DNA of 64,000 bases from Allolobophora icterica (Eukaryota > Annelida > Clitellata > Crassiclitellata > Lumbricidae). The stretch lies in assembly GCA_963556255.1 (NCBI GenBank), contig OY744616.1, positions 3,054,831-3,118,830 on the forward strand, written 5' to 3'. Under the pieces are notes generated by a model, which did not search any database, was not told the DNA's origin, and saw nothing but the letters and a program-made list of their open reading frames with translations. Of this stretch, positions 1 through 10,014 are shown piece by piece (positions within the stretch are counted from its first letter, which is position 1; every line of letters begins with the position of its first letter). The position numbers and the translations under genes are program-made.

Positions 1-334
1 AGTTTTTATTCATGAAAAAGGCATGCGTATTCAGACATACGAATGGCTTTTCCGCTTGAATTTTGTTTTATTTCTCGCAGAAAATGCAAATAGCTGGATA
101 CCGCGTTGCTGACCTAAATGTCTTATATGTAATGGAACGAACTCGCAAGAGTATCATACCTGAAAGTTGACATATCAATGCCGAAATTTAGCAACAATAT
201 CGATAGTTTACATCTTAGCAGTACGATAAATACGCAATTATGCGTATCACATGCTTTCCAGAAAAGACTGAGTCTTGACGAGCCTATCTGCAATTTGTTC
301 AAGACAGTAAACAGTATTCACTCCAGATCATTTT
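1..334. other. No feature recognised
   Basis: AT-rich sequence in which I see no coding pattern, terminal repeat or tail. The open frame starting near 178 becomes LINE-like only from about 335. Confidence 0.5.
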
Positions 335-810
335 ATGCCTACCGTAAGTCACCCCACATTCGGGAGGTCTTACACTGGCTTCCTTTCCCTCAGCGCATCT
401 ACTTTAGGATTTCCTCTTTGGTTTGGCGTTGCCATTTTAGGTGTTATACCCAGTATCTTCGAGAGTTCTCCATCCCAGTATGGTCTCATGGTGGTCGCTG
501 CCACCGTTCCCCTGCACGCGGGGACCTCGTACCTTTCGCTCGCACGGCGCCTCTGAACGGTTCACCACCATACTAGAGGCGCTTTTTAAGTGCTTAAATA
601 CAAATCAATACTATGCAGCGTCGTGCGTTTCTGTGGTCGCCACGTCGACATGGAATACGACAGGAATAAGTCCCTAGAATTGCGTCACCTCCCAAGGATC
701 ATTATCCTTCGTTCTAGCACTTTCTTTAGACTACTCTCCTCCGCTTGGTCTGGAATGGGAGCGCCTCTAAGTAGATCTCTTGAAAGGGCGCTATATAAAT
801 TCTGTTTGAT
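335..810 (+). mobile_element. CR1/L2-like LINE, 3' fragment (family 1)
   Basis: The translation gives the C-terminal part of a LINE reverse transcriptase: HIREVLHWLPFPQRIYFRIS, then a PARGDLVPFARTA block. After an interruption (547-611) it resumes with MQRRAF. It ends in the family tail GGGAGCGCCTCTAAGTAG...GGGCGCTATATAAAT at about 769-803. It is 5' truncated and frameshifted. The LHWLPxxQRI and ARTA-MQRRAF blocks recur in the LINEs at 30048, 48003 and 54727 (minus). Confidence 0.85.
547..611 (+). mobile_element. Tail-only LINE insertion (family 2) inside a LINE
   Basis: About 65 bp consisting only of a LINE 3' tail, GCGCCTCTGAACGG...ACTAGAGGCGCTTTT, followed by an AATACAAAT run. It sits between the ARTA and MQRRAF codons of the host LINE and interrupts the frame. 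The same tail ends the LINE at 1535-1895 and the fragment at 60300-60540. Confidence 0.75.
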
Positions 811-815
811 TTATT

Positions 816-1110
816 GATTCTATTCAGAACATGGTAAGGAGTAAATGCTGAACTCATAGAATGACTCACTTCCGGTTAGTTCACTTGTTTCATTTGGAAT
901 AATTATATCTGCTGAAGTATGTGACCGGATGTCATCGATCCCTTGAACTCTGAATTCGACTGAAAAACGTGTGACTTGGACAACGTCTTTTCTCAGTATG
1001 TATTTATTATAGGAAATCCGTTGGTGACCAACTTTATAAATGTAATATTTTACATAAGGGAGAGCATTACACGCACTTGATATTGGCAGCTTGGCCAGTT
1101 GTGACATGGA
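816..1110. other. Relic of the array's downstream module
   Basis: Contains a segment around 905-945 (ATCTGCTGAAGTATGTGACC...GGATGTCATC) that resembles sequence downstream of the array genes at 8250-8300, 33890-33930 and 45715-45750. No coding potential is evident. It suggests that the array, or debris from it, extends to the left of the window. Confidence 0.45.
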
Positions 1111-1250
1111 TGAGTGTCATCCATGCACCACAGAAACCTAGAAGAGTCACCAGGGACTGCATGGGTCACTTAATTGTAACTCTTTTAGAGTAGTAAGCAG
1201 TTCAAAATCTGAAAGGCGGAGTCATATCTGGCTCAGTGGTGGTGACATCT
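1014..1250 (+). repeat. Direct repeat, copy 1 (pair with 2035-2425)
   Basis: Shares long blocks with 2035-2425, including TTGGCAGCTTGGCCAGTTGT, GGATGAGT, GTCACCAGGGACTG and GGCGGAGTCATATCTGGCTC. The copies are about 1 kb apart with a LINE insertion (1535-1895) between them. Confidence 0.8.
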
Positions 1251-1534
1251 GATCCTCCGCCTTCCTATTCTTCTCGCCCTAAACGTTGTAATGAGTACGG
1301 AAATTTCCACAGAATATTTGAACAGAGGTAGTCCCAGTTCTGGTTTTGGCAGTATGTGGTCTGGACAAACCTGGGTTATTAAATTATAAACAACTTGGAA
1401 CTCCAAACCTTCGATAGCTATTTGGCGTTCTACCTGTTATTCAGTACTTAAGGACGAAGTTAACCGTGACATCTTAGTAACCATATAACCATATAACCAT
1501 TCCTCTCTCTGCACGTATTAAGTTTAAAATCCTT

Positions 1535-1895
1535 ATTCTGGTGTCAAAGACACAGCGGGGTCTCGCCCCCAAATATTTAATTGATGTAATTCACCGGCCT
1601 CTTTCTGTCTCTTCGCATCGTCCACTTCGCTCCTCAAACAGATTTGATCTCTCAGTTCCTCGTACTAGAACAGCTATGGCTCAGTCCCTATCTTTTGCCT
1701 CAATTGGTCCCTCTCTCTGGAATACACTGTCTCCTTCTACTCGCTCTCTAATTTTAATAAGTAACCCCTCATCTTCTTTTACTTTCCTCAAGACTTATTT
1801 CTTTTCTCTCGGCCTTGCGCACTGGGAGCGCCTCTGAACGGTTCACCCTACTAGAGGCGCTTTATAAATGATTAAATACAATACAATACAATATA
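1535..1895 (+). mobile_element. CR1/L2-like LINE, 3' fragment (family 2)
   Basis: The frame from 1541 to 1837 reads GLAPKYLIDVIHRPLS, then FDLSVPRTRTAMAQS and IGPSLWNTLS, the typical end of a LINE reverse transcriptase. It ends with GGGAGCGCCTCTGAACGG...CTAGAGGCGCTTTATAAATG and a (ATACA)n run. 5' truncated; only the last ~100 codons remain. Confidence 0.85.
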
Positions 1896-2034
1896 CCATT
1901 GTTTGAGTATTTACAACATTACCAGCCCTTGGGTCTATGTGTCTTGGCTCAGTGACAAAATGCTAGTAAATTAAGAATAGAATCTCGACCTTTTGTTGAT
2001 AGTAATAACGTTAATGTTTGTTTTTCATTTTAAA

Positions 2035-2418
2035 CTTTAAAGTAATATTTTGCTTTTGGGTCAGTTAAAGTATAGGAGAGCACTACATGTATTCGACATT
2101 GGCAGCTTGGCCAGTTGTGACATGGATGAGTATCATATGTCCGGTGATAGGCGTTGGATTGTGTGGGCTTATTCGTCAAGTAGATTTTGCTCTCATTTAT
2201 TTGTTAAGGTAATTTACATAGCGGCTCTTCGTTAATCATTGTGGCTTTCTGCGTTTGCATACTGATGTAAAATTGCCCGATATAAAATATTGCCACCAGT
2301 ATGCAACACAGAAAACTAGAAGCGTCACCAGGGACTGGGTCACGTAATTGTAACTCTTTTAGAGTAGCAAGCATTTCAAAATCTTAAAGGCGGAGTCATA
2401 TCTGGCTCAGTGGTGGTG
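2035..2418 (+). repeat. Direct repeat, copy 2
   Basis: Second copy of the 1014-1250 segment, lengthened by about 130 bp around 2150-2290. It runs directly into the minisatellite at 2419. Confidence 0.8.
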
Positions 2419-2667
2419 ATTCTTCTCATCCAAATCTTCTCTTCCAATTCTTCTCTTCCAATTCTTCTCTTCCAATACTTCTCTTCCAATTCTTCTCTTC
2501 CAATTCTTCTCTTCCAATTCTTCTCTTCCAGTTATTCTCTTCCAATTCTTCTCTTCCAATTCTTCTCTTCCAATTCTTCTCTTCCAATTCTTCTCTTCCA
2601 ATTCTTCTCTTCCAATTCTTCTCTTCCAATTCTTCTCTTCCAATTCTTCTCTTCCAATTCTTCTCGC
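2419..2667. repeat. 14-bp minisatellite (ATTCTTCTCTTCCA)n
   Basis: About 18 near-perfect tandem copies of a 14-bp unit. The open frames on both strands (Glu/Lys/Trp/Arg-rich on minus, Ser/Leu/Phe-rich on plus) are products of the repeat. The unit matches the single-copy TTCCAATTCTTCTCGCCCTA at 4043-4062 in the neighbouring LINE 3' region. Confidence 0.95.
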
Positions 2668-2668
2668 C

Positions 2669-2870
2669 CTAAACGACACCCGCCTTTACAGCTGCTCTGC
2701 CTCCTTTCTTGATCTGGTCCCCATGGTAACCGAACTCGGACCTCCTTTGCACTACTCTTTGGAATATCTCCTCTAATTTAACGCAGCTCTCGTAAATAGG
2801 GTGGTGCCCTGCGTTTGGCCTTCGAGTGGCGCTTTGGGGATTACGATTACGACTACGACATGGGTTAAGA
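2669..2870 (+). mobile_element. LINE family 3, 3' untranslated end
   Basis: From CTAAACGACACCCGCC to a (GATTAC)n tail at 2835-2860. The same segment recurs at 4058-4262 (+) and, reversed, at 3436, 42273 and 42910. It marks the 3' end of the LINE whose reverse transcriptase end is read on the minus strand at 42910-43870. Confidence 0.75.
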
Positions 2871-2924
2871 TCATATTCCCGTGACGCACGAACATCGTGT
2901 ATCATTTAACGGGTGTATGTTGAA

Positions 2925-3095
2925 AAACCTAATACAGTACCCGCATTGTCTAATGAAACTGCGAACCAGAACTTCTGTCAGCAGTTTAATATCTAGGTCA
3001 GTTTAATATCTAGGTCAGCAGACGCCAATCAAATGTCGCTTCTAATTAACCAACAACTGCTTTCATCTAGAGCGGACTACAGTATTATCACGGAA
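2925..3095 (+). repeat. Array upstream module, relic copy
   Basis: Carries the module core: AATACAGTACCCGC, TGTCTAATGAAAC, a duplicated TTTAATATCTAGGTCAG, CGCCAATCAAATGTCG and CATCTAGAGCG. The same order of blocks lies upstream of genes B to F. A closer sister copy is at 4305-4470. No exon follows it here. Confidence 0.75.
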
Positions 3096-3119
3096 AGCTT
3101 CTGCTGTCTGCTCCGTCTA

Positions 3120-3435
3120 TCAGACTCATAGGCGTAGACTCTGGGGGTAGGGGGGCAGCCGGGGCACGTGCCCCACCAATAACTGAGATGGGAACAATGC
3201 CCAAAAAAATCGATAGGAGAATTTCTTGAAATATTGTGTTTCAAAATAGACAAAGCCCTTCACTAACAGATGCAAAGAACTGAAATACAATAAGAAACTC
3301 ATAATTAAATTCAGAGATTTTTGTAGGTCTTCAATATGAAAAAAAGTACATCTAAACGAAACACACCCATTTTATGCGCATTAAGTAACACAGGAAGCGG
3401 ACACGATGTCATCAATTTTAGCGTTCTGTCGTCAC
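3120..3435. other. Possible DNA-transposon remnant
   Basis: Begins with GGCGTAGACTCTGGGGG and a palindromic GGGGCACGTGCCCC, a pattern often seen at the ends of DNA transposons. I could not find a matching opposite end or a target duplication. The rest is AT-rich and non-coding. Confidence 0.3.
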
Positions 3436-3858
3436 GTTTCTCGTCATAATCGTAATCGATGTCTCCAAACTTCTAAAGCGCCACCCGAACATTAAACGTC
3501 GGGCACCAGCCTATTCACGATCGCAATTCCAAATCAGAGGGGGTTCCACAGAGTAGTCCAAGAGGTCCGAGTCCGGTTTCCAGAGGCCCGCCTGAAGAGA
3601 GGTGGCAGAGCAGCTGTCAAGGAGGGTGTCGTTTAGGGCTAGATGAATTGAAAGGCGGAGGATCCGATGAATCAGGGTAGGCCTACGAGTACTTGAAAAG
3701 ATGAAACCAGTTTTGAGTGGAAAGTCCGGGGGTGATAGATAGAGCAGCACGAGGAGGAGGATGGAGGACGGGTTGCAATGATGATGGAGGAACCCAGAAT
3801 TCTGCGGAATTCAGGGGCAGATCGTTCCAGAGGCGTGGTCCTTCAACCGAGCCTTATC
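3436..3858 (-). mobile_element. LINE family 3, 3' fragment (left arm of inverted pair)
   Basis: On the minus strand this runs from the end of the reverse transcriptase (ACGCCTCTGGAACGATCTGC region) to the (GATTAC)n tail at 3438-3455. It abuts a plus-strand copy of the same region at 3859, forming a head-to-head inverted repeat with arms of about 400 bp. Confidence 0.75.
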
Positions 3859-4262
3859 CAACACAGCAACACGCCTCTGGAATGATTTCCCTCTGATTTC
3901 CGCAGTTTCTCAGTTTTCCATCATTATTTCAACCCGTCCTCCTACTCGTGATCCTCTATCTATTACACCCGGGCATTCAACTCAAAATTGAAGTATCGCC
4001 TTTTCAAGTACTCCTACCCTGACTCATCTGATCCTCCGCCTTTCCAATTCTTCTCGCCCTAAACGTCACCCGCCTTGAAAGCTGATATGCCTCCTCTCTT
4101 GATCTGGTCCCCACGATAACCGGAATCGATCCTCCTTTGGACTACTCTTTGGAAAACCCATTTAATTAAACGTTGAGCTCGTGAATATGCTAGTGCCCTG
4201 CCTTTGGCCTTCGAGTGGGCTTTAGAAGTTTGGAGATTACGATTACGACTACGACATGGATG
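3859..4262 (+). mobile_element. LINE family 3, 3' fragment (right arm of inverted pair)
   Basis: Plus-strand partner of 3436-3858. It starts at ACACGCCTCTGGAATGATTT, passes the CCAATTCTTCTCGCCCTAAA block and ends with AAGTTTGGAGATTACGATTA at 4230-4252. Confidence 0.75.
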
Positions 4263-4304
4263 AAGGTCATATTCCCGTGACGTACGCACATCGTGTATCA
4301 TTTA

Positions 4305-4470
4305 AGTAGGAAACTAATACAATACCCGCGCTGTCTAATGAAACTGAGAACCAAAACGTATGTAAGCAGTTTAATATCTAGGTCAGTTTAATATCTAGGT
4401 CAGCAGACGCCAATCAAACGTCGATTCTAATTATGCAACAACTGCCTTATGCTAGAGCGAACTATGGTGT
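4305..4470 (+). repeat. Array upstream module, relic copy
   Basis: Sister of 2925-3095, with the same duplicated TTTAATATCTAGGTCAG and CGCCAATCAAACGTCG. Together with the preceding LINE tail it forms a ~400-bp direct duplication offset by about 1.38 kb. Confidence 0.75.
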
Positions 4471-4482
4471 GTATTCATCAGT

Positions 4483-5784
4483 GCCGGTGTCACGAAATAG
4501 AGTATCCCCCATACAAGTATATCCCCTTAGCAGAATGGAGAATCCGGCCGGATGAATGTGAACGGGAGGGACTATCCCCCCTCGTGCAAACGTAGCCCCC
4601 ATGAGTCGTACGAAATTATCCCCCCGTCAAGAAGTATCCCCCTGCAACATAATTACAAATTGTGCGATTTAAGTCAGTTTAGAACTACATCAGTCGTGGT
4701 CAAAGGCAAAGTCATATGCTACTTATTGTTGGCATGCGTGGGGAAAGAATCCACTGAAGTCAATGATCCTCGCATTACTCTCTTTCTCTACTCTATACTC
4801 TATTTAGTCTTAGGCAAGTTGTGATATTGATATCGGTCGATTCGTATCAATCGGTAGTTTGGTACACCAGCAAAACGAGGAAGACAAAATATCAGCAGTC
4901 ACAAACGATAGTGTAATGAAAAGGGATTAAGGTGCTAATTAGGTGAATTGGTAGCGCGCGCTTGATATCGGTCGATTCGTATCAATAGGTACACCAGCAA
5001 CGCCAGTTAAGTCACTCTTGTGTTCTTTGTGGTGTAGTAATCTCACGCAAATTAAACAATGTCTATTCGCATAGGCTAATTAGTTGCGTGAAGGGCTTGT
5101 TGCGATGGATGTGTCTAAAACAAGGATGACAAATATCAGCAATCAGTTGCCAATCACAAACTATGGCGTCATGAAAAGGGGCTAAGGTGCTAATTAGGTG
5201 AATTGGTATAGCTCCGCGCTTGATATCGGTCGATTGGTAGGCCTATCTCGGCAAATGATAGTCTCGGCCGACAATTGCGTCAGCTCTACACAAGGCACCT
5301 AACCACATCGGGAACCCACATGTTAAAGTCCTCTCTGCTAGCAGCAAATGGACTTCTCTTCGTGTGAGCTGTACGCAGCATTTGAGATTGCGTCCCCTTT
5401 TGCAACGCTGGATGTTGACTTCGGTGAGCCTTCAGAAATGCGAAAATATCTTAATAAATGTTTCAACAAATGTTTCTGGTAATGCTGTTCCTAACGTAAC
5501 TTCGATTTGATTCGCTCTAAACATTGCTTAGAAGACTTAGAACACTTAGCCTGGAGTCACTTGCTTTACCTATTCCTCGTTTTGGATTTTGATTATAGCA
5601 TAGATTTGTCTCCCTTTTGCACACCGCCTGGTTCCTATGACTCACTTTACCGTGTTCCTTACCAACTTAAAGACTACTCTCTCTATACTAGCTGTGGTTG
5701 GACTGGGAGTGCTCCTGAGTAGATCACCTTGAAGGGACGCTATTTAAAAGCTCCCTAATAATGATGATGACGATGATGATGATG

Positions 5785-5877
<93 letters not shown>

Positions 5878-6076
5878 GATTATCAATTATACGCATTTTC
5901 AATAATACCTTATGCCTGTGAATTTTTATCCCCCGGGGGATGATTTTACACGATGGGGGATAGAAATGGTTTATCCCCCGGATACTCTATACCGGTAGAT
6001 TCCATCCGGGGGGATAAATTTATTCATCCCCCCGGATAGTCTTAGGACGGATACTCTGTCACGCGACACCGGCCTT
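4483..6076. mobile_element. Inverted-repeat DNA element with TATCCCCC motifs
   Basis: The left end GCCGGTGTCACGAAATAGAG and the right end (reverse complement GCCGGTGTCGCGTGACAGAG) are imperfect terminal inverted repeats, both continuing into AGTATCC. Subterminal TATCCCCC motifs recur at both ends (4500-4640 and 5925-6040). Inside are direct repeats around CTTGATATCGGTCGATTCG (4830, 4965, 5219), a LINE tail and an (ATA)n run. I see no clear target duplication and no transposase. Confidence 0.65.
5690..5877 (+). mobile_element. LINE tail with (ATG/ATA)n run
   Basis: CTGGGAGTGCTCCTGAGTAG...GAAGGGACGCTATTTAAAAG is the family-1 LINE 3' tail. It is followed by ATG repeats and then about 90 bp of (ATA)n, the usual position of the LINE tail microsatellite. 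Nested in the 4483-6076 element. Confidence 0.75.
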
Positions 6077-6480
6077 AGAGGCGTGCGAACCGTACGGTCG
6101 CACAGGGCCCGCAACTTATGGGGCCCCATAAATGTCACATAAATATAACATCAACATTGTTAGGTGTCCCTAATAATAATATTATAATTTCGATTAAACT
6201 TCTCTTTTGTCAATAAAATAAAGGCCAACTTCCTCTATATCCCAGAATTCTCGTGTATAGTCTAATTTGACTTGTACTTGTTAACAATATACTAAAATAT
6301 AATAATTAGCATTGACTAACAGTTTGACAGTAAATCTGCACGGAGAACGAAATATCCTAAGGCCGGAACTGCATTCATGTTCATTCTAAGAATTTCTGTA
6401 TGATGGCAAACTCACTTGAACGAGTCCGTACCCACAAGCGACTCAGCACTGTAGCCTCGGTCAAACTGTTGTTTTCTGGA
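6077..6480. other. Short GC-rich transposon-like end, then AT-rich spacer
   Basis: 6077-6120 has GGCGTGCGAACCGTACGGTC and GGGCCCGCAACTTATGGGGC, resembling a truncated hAT-type end, with no partner found. The remainder leads into the promoter region of unit A; ATGATGGCAAACTCACTTGA (6400-6419) matches the region upstream of gene B at 10749. Confidence 0.35.
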
Positions 6481-6512
6481 TATAGAAACTGCAAAGAAAT
6501 AGTCAGTTCTAG
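6481..6512 (+). promoter_or_regulatory. Core promoter of unit A, spacing altered
   Basis: TATAG at 6481 and initiator-like TCAGTTC with its A at 6505. The spacing is 24 nt against 29-31 nt in genes B, C, E and F, so it is probably impaired. Confidence 0.5.
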
Positions 6513-6620
6513 GCAAAAGATTTCCAACGTGAACGCCTTAACTACCTCGCTATCGAACGCCAACGAATTGCACAGTTTAAGAATTCTATCTAGCCTTACA
6601 CTCAACTGACGTCTGACAAA

Positions 6621-7340
6621 ATGTTTCGAGTTTCACGTGTTGCGTCTGTTTTCTTAATCACCGCCTAAAGTTCGAAGTTGACAGTCAGTAAGTGAACAAA
6701 TAAATTGCACGTAAATTATTTCACAGTTCTATTCTTTAAGAATATGTAGCGTAAATGAGTCATGATCTCACGTTTGATTTTTAACACGATAAGATGCCAT
6801 ATCACTGCACGTTCCACAACGCTAACTTGTGTTGAATTAGAGAAATAATGCATTTTGAAACGCCTAAAAGTAGCCTACAACGTGATATTATATGTTGTGC
6901 CTATTTCTCAGCATTTTAGGATACGTATATGTCGTTCATCTTGTATATAAAACCTACAGCACTATTTCTATGAGACCACAGGATGATCACCAGAGTCAAG
7001 GACCTGATCTACCTTCTGTGTTTCTACCGTCATCGTTGGGTGAGTTGATGTGGTTACAATGATGATAGAATTAGACAATCTCTTCGCACAGTAACCATAC
7101 GAGCTTATGATGATTAAATTCCGCACGAATTGCTAATGATTACTATTATAGAAGCTACTGAATCGCCCACAGACATTTTTAGCATTGTAAACACGGGAAC
7201 TATCTATGTCTATGACCGGATTTGCAAATGCATCTGAAAGATAGACAATGGATAAAAGTGAAGTTGACGAATGGCTGTGGGAACTGGGTGACGAATTCAG
7301 TTTGTCAGTAACCAGTGATAATCATCTACATCCTCAATAA
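6621..7340 (+). pseudogene. Unit A: decayed propeller-family pseudogene
   Basis: The signal-peptide exon (ATG at 6621, MFRVSRVASVFLIT) is recognisable, but a TAA follows after 15 codons. The GTAAGT donor is kept at about 6690. No Thr-rich exon 2 is present. Exon 3 starts around 6985 with RVKDLIYLLC. It continues with VTIRAYDD, IPHELLMITI, ESPTDI and RICKCI, broken by several stops and frame changes. It ends near 7330 at the LSVANDNHL-equivalent region, where sequence resembling the gene D 3' untranslated region (32752-32790) follows directly. The C-terminal half of the propeller is therefore deleted. This is the leftmost recognisable unit of the array and cannot encode a family product. Confidence 0.85.
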
Positions 7341-8365
7341 CAACGTATAGTTAGAGTGGAGTCTATAAATCTTTTTCAGCTTTCATAAATCCGAGTTCAG
7401 CCTGTTGTTAATTTTCTAGAGCAGTGTTTACCGACGAAGGCTGCCGTGAACCTTCTCTAGGAGTACTGCGAGTGAATGGTAGAATGGGTTAAAACATGTG
7501 ATAAACTACTTGCTATCACTCCTGACATAGACCTAGAACTGTTTTTGAAACTTAAAGTAGTGTAGAAATAGACGCAACACGGATAGCCATTAAACGCTAG
7601 GAACGTTGCCAGTCAATAAAATAAGGAACTAACTGTAAGAAAAAAGAATGAAACTAAAGGCCAGGGGTCGGTGACGGAATGACTTGTATCAAAGGTGCGC
7701 TGCAAGTAAAAACAGTGGAGCACAAGGAATGATCTGTTAATCATGCAAAGGATAAGCAAATCATCAGACATTTGTAATGCACATTTTCATGTCCGTCGGT
7801 AACTTTGGTTTGTTTTCTAAATATTTGTTAATATTTGTAAAATGTGTTCATGACATAAATGTCTGTTGGTGGAGAGGACGCACAGCAGCATCCTTTCTAA
7901 CAGTGGACGTATTTCACTGACAGCATTGTCCTAAAATATCGATCGTTCAAACTCACATAGAGCCGATCCTACAAGACAGACTGACATAAATGTCTGCTAA
8001 TCGAGCTTTGTCGGACCCAGAGGCAAGTGTTTAAAAATTATTATCTCCAGAAACAATGGACACATGGATACAATTGTTCTATTGGAGTTGTTTGATTCCA
8101 AAATGTTAATAATCGCATAATCTAAACAGAACATCACAGACAATGTTTGATAAGCCTACATAATGGTTCACCTCCTTCCTGGACGTAGGTCTGCAAATGA
8201 TGATGGTTTCTGCGAATTCTGAAAACTCGGTTCAGTCGCAAGTTGCATTCGAAATATATATGCTGAAGTACTTGCTCGGATGTCATCCATTGGCTAATCC
8301 ACCGGCGAAAGCTGAATCCAATTGCAAAGTTAATGTAGCTTCGTACACGCCAGATAAGAGCAGAT
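7341..8365 (+). repeat. Array downstream module (after unit A)
   Basis: Non-coding sequence shared with the regions after genes D (32750-33960), E (45280-45800) and F (57100-57600). Shared landmarks include CATAAATGTCTG, AGAGGACGCACAGCAGCATC, TTTCACTGACAGCATTG, AAATATCGAT and TGAAGTACTTGCTCGGATGT. It marks the 3' flank of the duplicated unit. Confidence 0.7.
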
Positions 8366-8697
8366 TTGGACAGTATAACTTCGTATATAAACCATTCACA
8401 GATTTATTCCAACCCCAACTGCCTCATCTTGGTCAACGGCTTCATAGTTTCCGGGGTTGACTACTGCATCAGCCTGCTGGCGGGTCTGCCGACTTGCCGA
8501 CTAGATCTAATACAGTCGGTGCTTAACTCTGCTGCACGTCTCATATATGGCCTGACACCATCAGATCATGTCATTGATCTGCTGCTCGACAACCTACACT
8601 GGCGGAGTGTTCCGCAGTGGATTGCATGTATACAAACTGTGCTTGATCACCTATACCATGCCATACCATAACATAACATAACATAACATAACATAAG
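8366..8697 (+). mobile_element. CR1-like LINE, 3' fragment with (ATAAC)n tail
   Basis: The frame ending at 8671 contains SGVDYCISLLAGLPTCRLD, QSVLNSAARLIYG and DNLHWRSVPQ, the standard C-terminal landmarks of CR1/L2 reverse transcriptases. The end has been replaced by a CATACCATAACATAAC run at 8654-8697. 5' truncated. Confidence 0.85.
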
Positions 8698-8799
8698 AAG
8701 GGTTTAAGTGGTTCAGAAGACTGTGTTAGAACCGTTGCAAATTAACCTGGAATGCTTAATAGCCCAATTTTCCTAGCTTCTTCTTAAAAGCTGTAATAA

Positions 8800-9257
8800 T
8801 GTCCACTTATGCAGTACAATCGTCCAAACCATTTCACGGAAGAATTGCACTGAAGAATGTCTGCCCTAATGTTCCCTTCGGCATCTTAAATAATTTATAC
8901 CTGTGTCCCCGAGTTGCCTTGTTTGATGCTTATTCAAAGAACCTCTCCCACTGTAGTGCTTCCTTTACTGTGATAATCATATAAGCTTCGATTAGATCTC
9001 CTCTGTACCTCCTTCTCTCCAATGTTGTTAGTCCACATCTTTTCAACCACTCGTACATAGTCCAAATTCTTGTAGCCCTAAATAAAGCATTGAATCACCT
9101 CATGCCGGATTATATCTCTGATTTCTTTCTTTCGGTATGCTAATATTTTGTTTCAGTTGCATATACATCTATTTGTATAACCTGTATTGTTAACCATAGT
9201 GCATTTTCAGGTGGTATAATATAGAATATGCTTACTTACTTACTTACTTACTTATTT
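8800..9257. other. Unassigned sequence ending in (CTTA)n
   Basis: No convincing coding region. 8960-9230 ends in five CTTA units (9232-9257), like the tail of the minus-strand LINE at 29273, so it may be a LINE 3' untranslated fragment of that family. Confidence 0.35.
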
Positions 9258-10014
9258 ATTCGTGTAGCAGATGTCGGCTACGATGTTCATGAAAAAATCA
9301 ACTCAAGAATCCAGTTACACTGTGCAACTAATATTAATTGGGAAACTTCAAATAGTCACACATCAAATAAAATTAGAGGCAGCTGGATAAAACTATAAAG
9401 ATTTGTTTTCTGATCAAATAAGACGACGTCTTCGATTAGCTTTCGAGTCCAATATATATCGCCTACCATCTACTGCTTACTATGACCTCACTTCGCTGGA
9501 TAGATGGAAAGTAATACCATATTGCCCTCAGGAGCGTTGGCTCTGGTTTCTGCATATGAAACGCGCTAATTTCTCCACACTGCATGGGTGAGCGGTTCTC
9601 AGGGAAACTGTTAGCTAAGTTCTGACGTCAGAATTATAAGAGGGTTTCTACAATATGTGGCACTTTTGCCACAATCATATCCTTTAAATAAAATTCAATA
9701 ACGATTTTTTTATTTTTCAAAATCCCAATCCGTCATTACTATGGCTACCATGCTTGTCAAGCAGCAATGCACAACATTCGGTGTTTTTCTTGAAAACTGA
9801 GAAATTTTTTTACTCGTCAAGGACTTGACAAGCGTCGCGAAGTTGACTTCACGTAGTTAACTTCCAAATTTAAAATTCTTCAGACATCAAAGAGAAAAAA
9901 TTAAAGAAATCAATCACGGCCAGACAACTAAGAAAGAATACATAATTACAAGACTACAAACAGCAACAACTACAACTGGACGACAACTACTTTACGAGAA
10001 AACAAAACACTGAA
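9258..10014. other. Intergenic; contains one recurrent block
   Basis: AGAATCCAGTTACACT...CTGATCAAATAAGACGACGT (9307-9427) is also found near 17775-17870 and 58700-58890, again between array genes. The remainder (9600-10014) shows nothing I can name. Confidence 0.5.

Noticed and set aside
2419..2667. CRISPR-like array
   Set aside because: Contiguous 14-bp repeats without spacers in eukaryotic DNA.
2407..2679. Coiled-coil-like ORF of Glu/Lys/Trp/Arg repeats on the minus strand
   Set aside because: A 14-bp minisatellite is open in several frames. There is no start context or conserved flank.
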